From Iamia sp964643485 (lineage in GTDB: Bacteria; Actinomycetota; Acidimicrobiia; Acidimicrobiales; Iamiaceae): a stretch of 22,708 bases of DNA. A program made the position numbers and the translations under genes. Location: contig CAZXRA010000230.1 in the NCBI GenBank assembly GCA_964643485.1, forward strand, positions 1-22,708, read 5' to 3'. The notes beneath the pieces were generated by a model, which saw only the letters and a list, made by a program, of their open reading frames with translations, did no database searches and was not told the DNA's origin. Shown here piece by piece: positions 15,135-22,311 of the stretch; positions within the stretch are counted from its first letter, which is position 1; every line of letters starts with the position of its first letter.

Positions 15135-16297
15135 GGCACCGAGGGGAGCACGCCGGGGACGTCGGACGCCAGCTCGGCGACGAGCAGGTCGACCACGGGC
15201 TGCAGGCCGCCGGCACCCATGGCCCCGGGCGGCACCGCGGCCCGCTGGCGGGCGTAGCTGGCCCCCCCGGTGAGGATGCCCTCCACCCGGGCCAGCTCGG
15301 CCGGGCACCCCAACCGGTCGGCCGTGGGGGCCAGCTCGGCCACCAGGTCGCGCACGGCCTGGGCCACCGGCTGCTGCCCGCCCGCCTCGTCGACGATGAT
15401 CTCGGCGTCGAGGCCGTGGCGCCCGACCCGCCACTTGTTCTGGCTCAGGATCCAGTTGGGGGGCCGGGGCGGGGCGGCGTCCCGGTCGAGGGCGGCATCG
15501 AGGTGGGCGACGAGGCATTGCCCCAGGGCGGCGACGGCGGTGATCTCGGAGAGGGTGGGGATGCCGTCGCACATGCGCAGCTCGACGGTGCCGAAGTCGG
15601 GATGGGGGCGGATGTCCCACCACACCTCCCGCACCGTGGAGATGGCGCCGGAGGTGACGAGGGTGTCCATGAAGTGCTCGAACTCCTCCCAACTCTCCAG
15701 GGGTGCGGGCAGCCCGGCCGTGGGCAGGCCCTCGAAGACCTTGGAGCGGGCCGAGGCCAGCCCGGTGTCGCGCCCCTCCCAGAAGGGGCTGGACGCGGTG
15801 AGGGCGAGGAAGTGGGGGATGTAGCCGGCCAGGGCGTTGGCGATGGCCACCGCCTTCTGCCGGCTGGTCACACCGACGTGGACGTGGACCCCGAAGATCT
15901 GGAGGCGCTGGGCCATCCACTGCATCTCGTCGAGGAGCAGGGCGTAGCGGGGGTCGGGGCTGACCTGCTGGTCGTGCCACGACGAGAACGGGTGGGTGCC
16001 GGAGCACAGGAGGGCCAGGCCCCGGCGCTCGGCTGCCGCCGCCACCTCGTCCAGGGTGGCCTGGAGGTCGGCCCGGGCCTCGGCTGCGGTGGCACAGATG
16101 CCGGTGATGATCTCGACGGTGCACTCGAAGAGCTCGTGCTTGGCCTTGGGGTGGATCCCGTCGGGATACGCCGCCCCCAACTCGGCCAGGATCGGCGTGG
16201 CCGCGCTCACCAGCTCGCCGGTGACGGCGTCGACCACCTCCAGCTCCACCTCGACCCCCAGGCTGGGCCCGGCCGAGCGGTTGAAGTCGATGTCCAC
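15131..16297 (-). CDS. Carboxylate-amine ligase of the glutamate-cysteine ligase GCS2 (YbdK) family
   Basis: The 388-residue protein has the GCS2 layout: G-V-E-V-E-L-E at 14-20 (ATP/metal-binding strand), E-L-F-E-C-T-V-E (55-62), the central S-S-W-H-D-Q-Q (105-111) and F-G-V-H-V-H-V-G (135-142), and R-M-C-D (241-244). Family members join a carboxylate, often the gamma-carboxyl of glutamate, to an amine with ATP. YbdK itself has weak glutamate-cysteine ligase activity, and the actinobacterial relative EgtA works in ergothioneine synthesis, but no other egt gene is present, so the substrate is open. GTG at 16297 is supported by a TACGCT hexamer ending 8 bases upstream. It starts 19 bases after ruvB and overlaps the amidohydrolase. 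Confidence 0.88.
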   Translation of the reverse strand: MDIDFNRSAGPSLGVEVELEVVDAVTGELVSAATPILAELGAAYPDGIHPKAKHELFECTVEIITGICATAAEARADLQATLDEVAAAAERRGLALLCSGTHPFSSWHDQQVSPDPRYALLLDEMQWMAQRLQIFGVHVHVGVTSRQKAVAIANALAGYIPHFLALTASSPFWEGRDTGLASARSKVFEGLPTAGLPAPLESWEEFEHFMDTLVTSGAISTVREVWWDIRPHPDFGTVELRMCDGIPTLSEITAVAALGQCLVAHLDAALDRDAAPPRPPNWILSQNKWRVGRHGLDAEIIVDEAGGQQPVAQAVRDLVAELAPTADRLGCPAELARVEGILTGGASYARQRAAVPPGAMGAGGLQPVVDLLVAELASDVPGVLPSVP

Positions 16298-16305
16298 CGG
16301 CCGGG

Positions 16306-16311
16306 AGCGTA
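16306..16311 (-). promoter_or_regulatory. Candidate -10 box for leaderless ligase-amidohydrolase-queA-tgt transcript
   Basis: TACGCT on the minus strand lies 5 bases past the ruvB stop and ends exactly 8 bases before the ligase GTG. It is also within a 5-bp palindrome (GAGCG-CGTA-CGCTC, 16305-16318). No Shine-Dalgarno sequence precedes the GTG, which fits leaderless translation. No clear -35 was found. Confidence 0.45.
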
Positions 16312-16316
16312 CGCGC

Positions 16317-17393
16317 TCAGCCGAACAAGCCAGGAGGTGGCGCCGAGTCGCCGGGGGCACCGCGGGGCGCGGTGAGGCCGAGGTGGGCCCAGGCCGCCGG
16401 GGTGGCCACCCGGCCCCGCGGGGTGCGCATGAGCAGGCCCTCGCGGATGAGGAAGGGCTCGTGGACGTCCTCGACCGTCTCGGTGGGCTCCGAGACGCTG
16501 ATGGCCAGGGTGGAGAGCCCGACCGGTCCCCCGCCGAAGCGGGTGCACAGGGCGGTCAGCACGGCCCGGTCGACCTTGTCGAGGCCCCGCTCGTCCACCC
16601 CGAACACCGACAGGCCGCGGCGAGCCGCCTCCAGGTCGACGGCACCCGTGCCCCGGACGTCGGCGAAGTCGCGCACCCGGCGCAGGAGCCGGTTGGCGAT
16701 GCGGGGGGTGCCCCGGGCCCGGCCGGCGATCTCCCGGGCCCCGTCAGGGTTGACCACGACGTCGAGGATGCTCGCCGTCCGGGTGACGATGGCCTGGAGG
16801 TCGTCGGGTTCGTAGTAGTCGAGGCGGGCGACGAGGCCGAAGCGGTCGCGCAGGGGGCCGGTGATGAGGCCGGTGCGGGTGGTGGCCCCGACGAGGGTGA
16901 AGCGGGGGACGTCGATGCGGATGGTGCGGGCGGCCGGACCCTTGCCCAGCACGATGTCGACCACGAAGTCCTCCATCGCCGGATAGAGCACCTCCTCGAC
17001 GGCCCGGGAGAGGCGGTGGATCTCGTCGATGAAGAGGACGTCGCCGTCGGCGAGCTGGCTCAGGATGGCGGCCAGGTCGCCGGCCCGCTCCAGGGCGGGG
17101 CCCGACGTGACGTGCAGGGCCACGTCGACCTCGGCGGCGACGATGCCGGCCAGGGTGGTCTTGCCCAGGCCGGGGGGGCCGGCGAAGAGCAGGTGGTCGG
17201 CGGCCTGGCCCCGGCGGCGGGCCGCCTCCAGGATGATGCTCAGGTGCTCCTTGAGCTCGGACTGGCCCACGAAGTCGTCGAGGCGACGGGGCCGCAGCCC
17301 GGCCTCGGCCGCCTCCTCCCCGTCGGCCGGCTCCGGGGCGAGGAGGCGGTCGTCGTCATCGGGGGTCTCGCCCCCGAGCAACTCCTCCCTCAC
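16317..17393 (-). CDS. ruvB: Holliday junction branch migration helicase RuvB
   Basis: RuvB is the hexameric AAA+ motor that drives branch migration of Holliday junctions together with RuvA. The 358-residue protein has Walker A G-P-P-G-L-G-K-T-T (72-80), Walker B with L-F-I-D-E-I-H (120-126), sensor 1 G-A-T-T-R (169-173), the arginine finger in G-P-L-R-D-R-F (Arg182) and a C-terminal winged helix. The first ~30 residues are an acidic extension before the canonical L-R-P-x-x-L-D-D-F-V-G-Q. GTG at 17393 overlaps the ruvA stop as GTGA; its tail ends in Gly/Pro-rich residues. Confidence 0.97.
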   Translation of the reverse strand: MREELLGGETPDDDDRLLAPEPADGEEAAEAGLRPRRLDDFVGQSELKEHLSIILEAARRRGQAADHLLFAGPPGLGKTTLAGIVAAEVDVALHVTSGPALERAGDLAAILSQLADGDVLFIDEIHRLSRAVEEVLYPAMEDFVVDIVLGKGPAARTIRIDVPRFTLVGATTRTGLITGPLRDRFGLVARLDYYEPDDLQAIVTRTASILDVVVNPDGAREIAGRARGTPRIANRLLRRVRDFADVRGTGAVDLEAARRGLSVFGVDERGLDKVDRAVLTALCTRFGGGPVGLSTLAISVSEPTETVEDVHEPFLIREGLLMRTPRGRVATPAAWAHLGLTAPRGAPGDSAPPPGLFG

Positions 17394-18007
17394 CGGGCCG
17401 CCACCATGCGCCGCAGGGCCTCACGCACCAGGGCCGACACGTCGTCGCCCTCCGGCAGGTCGCGGGTGGCCTCGGCGATCTCCTCGGGCCCGTAGCCCAG
17501 GGCGGCCAGGGCGTCACGCACGTCGGACCGCACCGAGGGTCCGGAGCCGTTGGCCGAGGATCCCGAGCCGGCCGCCACCGCGGCGGCCACGTCGCCGAGG
17601 GGCAGCTCCAGGCGGGACTTCAGCTCCACCAGGAGGCGGGCCGCCGTCTTCTTCCCCACCCCCGGCACCAGGCACAGGGCCGAGACGTCGTCGTCGGCCA
17701 GCACCCGGCGCAGGGCCAGCGGCTCGTGGACGGAGAGGATGGCCAGGGCGAGGGCAGGACCGACGCCGTGGGCCGAGATGAGGGCCTCGAAGGCGACCCG
17801 CTCGTCGCGGGAGGCGAAGCCGTAGAGCACCTGGGCGTCCTCCCGCACGTGGTGGTGCGTCCAGACGTGGACCTCGGCGCCCACGTCGCCCAGGCGGGCC
17901 GTCGTGGCCGGGCCGGCCTGCACCCGGTAGCCCACGCCGCCCACCTCGACCAGGAGCTCCCCGTCGGTGCCCCGCTCGACCAGGGTGCCCCGCAGCGATC
18001 CGATCAT
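17390..18007 (-). CDS. ruvA: Holliday junction DNA helicase RuvA
   Basis: RuvA binds the four-way junction and seats RuvB. The 205-residue protein begins M-I-G-S-L-R-G, the family's usual start, and has an OB-fold domain (1-63), the helix-hairpin-helix domain with V-P-G-V-G-K-K-T-A (114-122) and, after a Ser/Gly-rich linker (~145-158), the C-terminal RuvB-binding domain with A-L-A-A-L-G-Y (166-172). ATG at 18016 would add three residues and is equally open; neither has a strong Shine-Dalgarno sequence. It lies 17 bases after ruvC and overlaps ruvB. Confidence 0.96.
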   Translation of the reverse strand: MIGSLRGTLVERGTDGELLVEVGGVGYRVQAGPATTARLGDVGAEVHVWTHHHVREDAQVLYGFASRDERVAFEALISAHGVGPALALAILSVHEPLALRRVLADDDVSALCLVPGVGKKTAARLLVELKSRLELPLGDVAAAVAAGSGSSANGSGPSVRSDVRDALAALGYGPEEIAEATRDLPEGDDVSALVREALRRMVAAR

Positions 18008-18024
18008 CCCGGCCATCGTCGCGC

Positions 18025-18522
18025 TCAGCCCCGGGCGGCGACGACGCGTCGCATGGGGGCGTGGGCCAGGTGGCACAGGGCGAGGGCGGCGGCGTCGGCG
18101 GCGTCGGCGGGACGGGGGGCGACGGCCAGGCCCAGCAGGGTCTGCACCATGCGACCCACCTGCTCCTTGTCGGCCGACCCGTCGCCCGCCACCGCCTGCT
18201 TCACCTCGTTCGGGGTGTACTGGACGACCTCGGCCCCGGCCCGGTGGGCCTCGGCCATGGCCAACCCGCTGGCCTGGCCGACGGACATGGCCGTGCGCAC
18301 GTTCACCTGGAAGAAGACCCGCTCCACCGCCACGGCGTCGGGCCGGGTCTCGACGAGCAGGTCGCGCAGCTCGGCCTGGAGCTCGGCCAGGCGGGCGGGC
18401 AGGGGCGCCGCGGTGTCGGTGCGGATCACCCCGATGGCCCGGGCCCGGGGCCCCCGGGGACCCGCTTCCACGCAGGCGTAGCCGCAGCGGGAGAGCCCGG
18501 GGTCGATGCCGAGGACGAACAT
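18025..18522 (-). CDS. ruvC: Holliday junction resolvase RuvC
   Basis: RuvC cuts Holliday junctions with two-fold symmetry. The 165-residue protein has the four acidic catalytic residues of the RNase H-like fold: Asp7 (G-I-D-P-G), Glu67 (V-E-R-V-F-F) and Asp140/Asp143 (P-A-D-A-A-D-A). K-Q-A-V-A-G-D-G-S-A-D-K (108-119) is the DNA-binding segment. The ATG at 18522 has no Shine-Dalgarno sequence but has a TAGAGT hexamer ending 8 bases upstream, suggesting a leaderless message for ruvCAB. The gene is divergent from the ABC exporter; in many actinobacteria yebC would sit directly upstream. Confidence 0.97.
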   Translation of the reverse strand: MFVLGIDPGLSRCGYACVEAGPRGPRARAIGVIRTDTAAPLPARLAELQAELRDLLVETRPDAVAVERVFFQVNVRTAMSVGQASGLAMAEAHRAGAEVVQYTPNEVKQAVAGDGSADKEQVGRMVQTLLGLAVAPRPADAADAAALALCHLAHAPMRRVVAARG

Positions 18523-18530
18523 GGGTTCGG

Positions 18531-18536
18531 ACTCTA
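18531..18536 (-). promoter_or_regulatory. Candidate -10 box for leaderless ruvCAB transcript
   Basis: TAGAGT on the minus strand matches TANNNT and leaves 8 bases before the ruvC ATG, so transcription should begin at or next to that codon. It lies in the 84-base divergent region between ruvC and the exporter. I found no LexA-type SOS box in that region by eye. Confidence 0.5.
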
Positions 18537-18606
18537 GGCCGTGGCGCCCGTCCCGCCGCGGACGCCGGCAGCTCACGACGGGCCGGTGGCGGCCGATGGA
18601 CCGGGG

Positions 18607-19650
18607 ATGTCCACCGCCGCCTCTGCACCCGCGGCCGAGCCCGTCGTCGCCCTGCACGATGTGCGCCGCCGTTTCGCCCGCGTCGAGGCCCTCCGGGGCC
18701 TCTCGCTCACCGCCCCGCCCGGCAGCGTCACCGTGCTGCTCGGGCCCAACGGGGCGGGCAAGACCACGGCGATCCGCATGATCACCGGGGCCCTCGACAC
18801 CGACACCGGCACCGTGCGGGTCTTCGGCCTCGACCCCTCCGTCCCCGCCCAGGGCGAGGAGGTGCGCCGCCGCTGCGGGGTGGTGTCGGCCAAGCCCGCC
18901 CTCTACGACCGCCTGTCCGGGTTGGACAACCTCCGCTATTCCGCCGAGCTCTACGGCCTGGGCTGGTCGACGGCCACCCGGGACCGGGTGCAGGAGGCGG
19001 CCACCCGCTTCGGCATCCAGGGCAGCCTCGATGCCCAGGTGGGCGGCTACTCGACGGGCATGAAGACCCGCCTGGCCCTGGCCCGCTCCGTGCTGCACCG
19101 TCCCGACCTGCTGCTCTTCGACGAGCCCACCTCCGGCCTCGACCCCGAGTCGAGCCAGGCCGTGCTCGGGATGATCAAGGAGATGGCGGCCGAGGGCACC
19201 ACCGTGATCATGTGCACCCACCTGCTCCTGGAGGCCGAGGGCCTGGCCGAGCAGGTCGTGGTGATCGAGGGGGGCATCGACATCGCCTCCGGCCCGCCGG
19301 CCGAGCTGATCCGCCGCCACTGGCCCGACGACGCGGTGCGCCTGGGTGTCGAGGACCCCGCCCACCTCGGGAACCTGGCCGACCTGCCCGGCGTCCGCCG
19401 GGTGAGCGAGGTGCCCGGCGCTCCGGGTCAGATCGACGTGGACGTGGACGATCTGCGCCGCGTGCCCGAGCTCGTCCTGGCCCTCACCACCCGGGGAGCC
19501 CGCTTGACCCACGTGACACCCCACGAGCGCACCCTCGAAGAGCTGTACTTCGCCGTCCGCCGACCCCACCTGCCCCCGTCCACCACGGCGGGGCTGGCCC
19601 CCGAGGGAGTACCCGACGTGATCCGCACCGAGGAGGCGTCGGTCGCATGA
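18607..19650 (+). CDS. ABC-2 type exporter, ATP-binding protein
   Basis: This is the ATPase of an export pump, of the DrrA/NatA-like group. The 347-residue protein has Walker A G-P-N-G-A-G-K-T-T (46-54), signature Y-S-T-G-M-K (148-153), Walker B L-L-L-F-D-E-P (168-174), D-loop S-G-L-D and the H-loop His205. The Q-loop region reads S-A-K-P-A-L-Y (94-100), with Lys in place of the usual Gln/Glu. About 110 residues after the ATPase core form the accessory C-terminal domain common in this group. ATG 18607 is preferred; a GTG at 18541 would add 22 residues of low-complexity sequence. Its stop overlaps the permease start (ATGA). The cargo is unknown. Confidence 0.93.
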   Translation: MSTAASAPAAEPVVALHDVRRRFARVEALRGLSLTAPPGSVTVLLGPNGAGKTTAIRMITGALDTDTGTVRVFGLDPSVPAQGEEVRRRCGVVSAKPALYDRLSGLDNLRYSAELYGLGWSTATRDRVQEAATRFGIQGSLDAQVGGYSTGMKTRLALARSVLHRPDLLLFDEPTSGLDPESSQAVLGMIKEMAAEGTTVIMCTHLLLEAEGLAEQVVVIEGGIDIASGPPAELIRRHWPDDAVRLGVEDPAHLGNLADLPGVRRVSEVPGAPGQIDVDVDDLRRVPELVLALTTRGARLTHVTPHERTLEELYFAVRRPHLPPSTTAGLAPEGVPDVIRTEEASVA

Positions 19651-20471
19651 GCTGGCACCGCGTCCGCATCGTCATCCGCACCGAGCTGAAGCAGCTGGCC
19701 CAGGCCAAGGACTTCTGGGGCCCCATGGTCGTGCTCGGCGGGCTCTTCTTCGTGGTGATCCCCACCATCCTGTTCCTGACCATCACCCGCATCGGTGACG
19801 TCGAGGTGGTCAACAAGGTCTCCAAGGCCGTCGACGTCCTCCCCCAGGGCGCCCAGGCGGCCATCCCCCAGGTGAGCGCCAGTGGCCGCACGTCCTACGC
19901 CCTGGCCGTCTTCCTCCTGGCCCCGGTGGCCATCGTCGTCCCTCTCACCATCTCCACCGCCGTGGGCGCGGCCAGCCTGGTGGGCGAGCGGGAGCGGGGC
20001 ACCGGCGAGTTCCTGGCCCACTCCCCCGCTGCGGCCCGGGAGATCTATCTGGGCAAGGTGATCGCCAGCATCATCCCCGGCTACCTCACGACCTTCGTGG
20101 GCTTCGGCGCCTACTCGCTGATCGTCAACCTGCTCGTCGGCCCCGAGGTCGGCGGCTGGTTCTTCCCGACCGGCCAGTGGTGGATCATGGTTCTCTGGGT
20201 GCTGCCGCCGTTCCTGGCCATCACCCTGTCGATCGTGCTCCGTCTCTCGGCCCGGGTGCGCTCCACCGCCGCCGCCCAACAGGCATCGGGCCTGGTCACC
20301 CTGCCCCTGATCGGCGTGGCCTACGGCCAGGCCACCGGCTCCCTGTTCGGCGCGGCCAGCCTGGGCTGGTACCTGGGCGCCATCGCCTGGGTCATCGCCC
20401 TGGCCTCCCTCGCCCGGGGCATGAGCACCATCAAGCGCTCCCGCCTCCTCGGCGTCGCCGACGGCGTCTGA
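19647..20471 (+). CDS. ABC-2 type exporter, permease protein
   Basis: This 274-residue membrane protein is the partner of the preceding ATPase. It has about six hydrophobic segments (roughly 26-46, 84-112, 136-164, 178-198, 215-230 and 240-256). G-E-R-E-R-G-T-G-E (113-121) after the second segment is the coupling-helix motif of NatB-like ABC-2 permeases. The segment between helices 1 and 2 (~48-80) is a hydrophilic outer loop. ATG 19647 is within the ATPase stop, with an upstream GGAGG about 10 bases away. The gene ends 9 bases from the convergent peroxiredoxin stop, with no room for a terminator. Confidence 0.92.
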   Translation: MSWHRVRIVIRTELKQLAQAKDFWGPMVVLGGLFFVVIPTILFLTITRIGDVEVVNKVSKAVDVLPQGAQAAIPQVSASGRTSYALAVFLLAPVAIVVPLTISTAVGAASLVGERERGTGEFLAHSPAAAREIYLGKVIASIIPGYLTTFVGFGAYSLIVNLLVGPEVGGWFFPTGQWWIMVLWVLPPFLAITLSIVLRLSARVRSTAAAQQASGLVTLPLIGVAYGQATGSLFGAASLGWYLGAIAWVIALASLARGMSTIKRSRLLGVADGV

Positions 20472-20480
20472 CCCGGCGCG

Positions 20481-20981
20481 TCAGCCCGTGAGGGCGTCGA
20501 TGGCGGCGACGATGTCGTCGGAGGGTTGGAAGGCCAGACCGGCCACGGCCCGGTGGATCCAGCCCACGGTGCCGTCGGGCCCGACCACGAACACCGAGCG
20601 CCGGTAGAAGCCGAGGGGACCGACGATCCCGTAGGTGTGGCCCACGGCCTTGTCCTCGTCGGCGAGGAGAGGGAAGGCGAAGCCGCCATTGGCGGCGGCG
20701 AAGGCCTCGTGGCTCTCCACCGACTGGGGGCTGATGGCCAGCACCCGGGCGCCCACGTGAGCGAAGGCCTCGATCTCGTCGGTGTAGCTGACGAGCTGCC
20801 GGGTGCAGACGGGCGTGCCGTCACCCGGGTAGAAGACGAGGACGACGGGCTGCCCCCGCAGGCCCGACAGGGTCCACGACCCGACCTCGCCCCCGTCCAC
20901 CCCGGGCAGGGTGAAGTCGGGGGCCTCGTCTCCGATCCGGATGCTGGCCCGCTCGTGGTCCCCCCCGGACCCGTGGGTCAC
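20481..20981 (-). CDS. One-Cys peroxiredoxin (AhpC/TSA superfamily)
   Basis: This 166-residue thioredoxin-fold protein should reduce peroxides with a cysteine thiol. The active-site segment is Y-P-G-D-G-T-P-V-C-T, with peroxidatic Cys59 and Thr56; an Arg pair follows at 127-128. Cys59 is the only cysteine, so an outside thiol must resolve the sulfenic acid. The T-P-V-C-T form is nearer AhpE-like proteins than the T-P-G-C-T of classical BCP. The N-terminus up to about residue 15 (G-S-G-G-D-H-E-R) precedes the fold and is probably flexible. GTG at 20981 overlaps the yebC stop as GTGA. It converges on the exporter permease. Confidence 0.9.
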   Translation of the reverse strand: MTHGSGGDHERASIRIGDEAPDFTLPGVDGGEVGSWTLSGLRGQPVVLVFYPGDGTPVCTRQLVSYTDEIEAFAHVGARVLAISPQSVESHEAFAAANGGFAFPLLADEDKAVGHTYGIVGPLGFYRRSVFVVGPDGTVGWIHRAVAGLAFQPSDDIVAAIDALTG

Positions 20982-21730
20982 CCGACCTCCAACGCCGCGA
21001 ACACGTCGTCGGCGATGTCGAGGTTGGCGTGCACGGCCTGCACGTCGTCGTTGTCCTCCAGGGTGTCGATGAGGGCCAGCACCGACTTGGCGTCGCCGGC
21101 CGATGTCAACGGCACCAGGTTGGCCGCCACCATCACCAGGTCGGACGACTCCACGGCGAAGCTCGCCTCCTCCAGGGTGGCGCGCACGGTGTGGAGGTCG
21201 GACGGCGGGGTGGTGATCCGCCACGCCGCACCGTCGTCGGCGATGTCCTCGGCCCCGGCGTCGAGGGCGGCCAGCATCAGCTCGTCCTCGTCGGCCGCCC
21301 GGTCGACGAGGAGCGACCCCTTGCGCTCGAACTGCCAGGCCACCGCCCCGGGCTCGGCCATGGAGCCGCCGGACCGGTTGAACACGGTGCGGATCTCCGA
21401 CCCCGTGCGGTTGCGGTTGTCGGTGAGCACCTCGATCAGCACGGCCACACCGTGGGGGCCGTAGCCCTCGTAGGTGATCTGCTCGTAGGTGACGCCCTCC
21501 AGCTCGCCCGTGCCCCGCTTGACGGCCCGATCGATGGTGTCGAGGGGCACCGATGCGTCGCGCGCCTTCTGGTACATGGTGCGCAGCGTGGGGTTGGACT
21601 CCGGGTCACCGCCGCCCTGGCGGGCCGCCACCTCGACCTGGCGGATGAGCTTGGCGAAGAGCTTCCCGCGCCGGGCGTCCGCCGCGCCCTTCTTGTGCTT
21701 GATCGTCGCCCACTTGGAATGGCCGGACAT
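20978..21730 (-). CDS. yebC: YebC/PmpR-family protein (TACO1-like translation factor/regulator)
   Basis: The 250-residue protein begins with the hallmark M-S-G-H-S-K-W-A-T-I-K-H-K-K and contains Y-E-G-Y-G-P-H-G-V-A (87-96) and N-R-N-R-T (105-109), diagnostic of the family. YebC proteins have been described as transcription regulators and, more recently, as ribosome-acting factors that relieve stalling at proline runs, like mitochondrial TACO1. The start ATG overlaps the pdxT stop by one base (TGATG) behind a good GAGGAG. In many genomes it directly precedes ruvC; here the peroxiredoxin and the plus-strand exporter intervene. Confidence 0.96.
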   Translation of the reverse strand: MSGHSKWATIKHKKGAADARRGKLFAKLIRQVEVAARQGGGDPESNPTLRTMYQKARDASVPLDTIDRAVKRGTGELEGVTYEQITYEGYGPHGVAVLIEVLTDNRNRTGSEIRTVFNRSGGSMAEPGAVAWQFERKGSLLVDRAADEDELMLAALDAGAEDIADDGAAWRITTPPSDLHTVRATLEEASFAVESSDLVMVAANLVPLTSAGDAKSVLALIDTLEDNDDVQAVHANLDIADDVFAALEVG

Positions 21731-22311
21731 CAGATCTCCTCGATGATGGACAGGAACAGGCGGTGGAGGCGCAGGTCGTCGGTGAGCTCCGGGTGGAACG
21801 ATGCCACGATCGCCGTCTCTTGTCGGGCCAGGACGGGACGATCGCCCACCGACGCCAGCACCTCGACGTCGGGCCCGGCGGCTTCGATGATCGGTGCCCG
21901 GATGAACACCGCGTGGAAGGGCTCGTCCAAGCCGGCCACGTCCAGCTCGGCCTCGAAGGAGTCGACCTGGCGGCCGAAGGCGTTGCGGCGCACGGCGATG
22001 TCGACCACCCCCAGGCTGCGCTGGTCGGGGCGGCCGTCGTGCACCTCGCGGGCCAGCAGGATCATGCCGGCGCACGTGCCCAGCACGGGGAGGCCGGTGG
22101 CGAGGCGCTCGGCCAAAGGGTCGAGGAGGCCACTGGAGGCCAGCAGCATCGACATCGTCGTCGACTCCCCGCCCGGGAGGACGAGGGCGTCGACGGCGGC
22201 CAGGTCGGCCGGGGTGCGCACCTCGACCGGCGCGGTCCCGAGGGCCCGCAGGGCATCGACGTGGAGGGACACCGCCCCCTGCAGGGCGAGGACGCCGACT
22301 TTCAGGCTCAC
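21730..22311 (-). CDS. pdxT: Pyridoxal 5'-phosphate synthase, glutaminase subunit
   Basis: PdxT splits glutamine and passes ammonia to PdxS for vitamin B6 (PLP) synthesis. The 193-residue protein has L-P-G-G-E-S-T-T (45-52), nucleophile Cys80 in G-T-C-A-G, and the His173/Glu175 pair in S-F-H-P-E-L. Its length is typical. GTG at 22311 overlaps the pdxS stop as GTGA, matching the one-to-one complex the two subunits form. It leads into yebC by a one-base overlap. Confidence 0.97.
   Translation of the reverse strand: MSLKVGVLALQGAVSLHVDALRALGTAPVEVRTPADLAAVDALVLPGGESTTMSMLLASSGLLDPLAERLATGLPVLGTCAGMILLAREVHDGRPDQRSLGVVDIAVRRNAFGRQVDSFEAELDVAGLDEPFHAVFIRAPIIEAAGPDVEVLASVGDRPVLARQETAIVASFHPELTDDLRLHRLFLSIIEEI

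Noticed and set aside
16305..16318. GAGCG/CGCTC palindrome at the ruvB end as a terminator
   Set aside because: Stem is 5 bp with a 4-base loop and no T-run; it overlaps the better supported -10 box of the next gene.
18541..18606. Upstream GTG start of the exporter ATPase
   Set aside because: The added 22 residues are Pro/Ala-rich with no ribosome binding site or -10 box at useful spacing; ATG 18607 gives the usual length.
17967..19646. Arg/Pro-rich plus-strand frame running into the permease frame, suggesting a fused 834-residue protein
   Set aside because: The upstream part is an out-of-frame shadow of ruvC and the ATPase; the ATGA overlap at 19647 gives a normal permease start.
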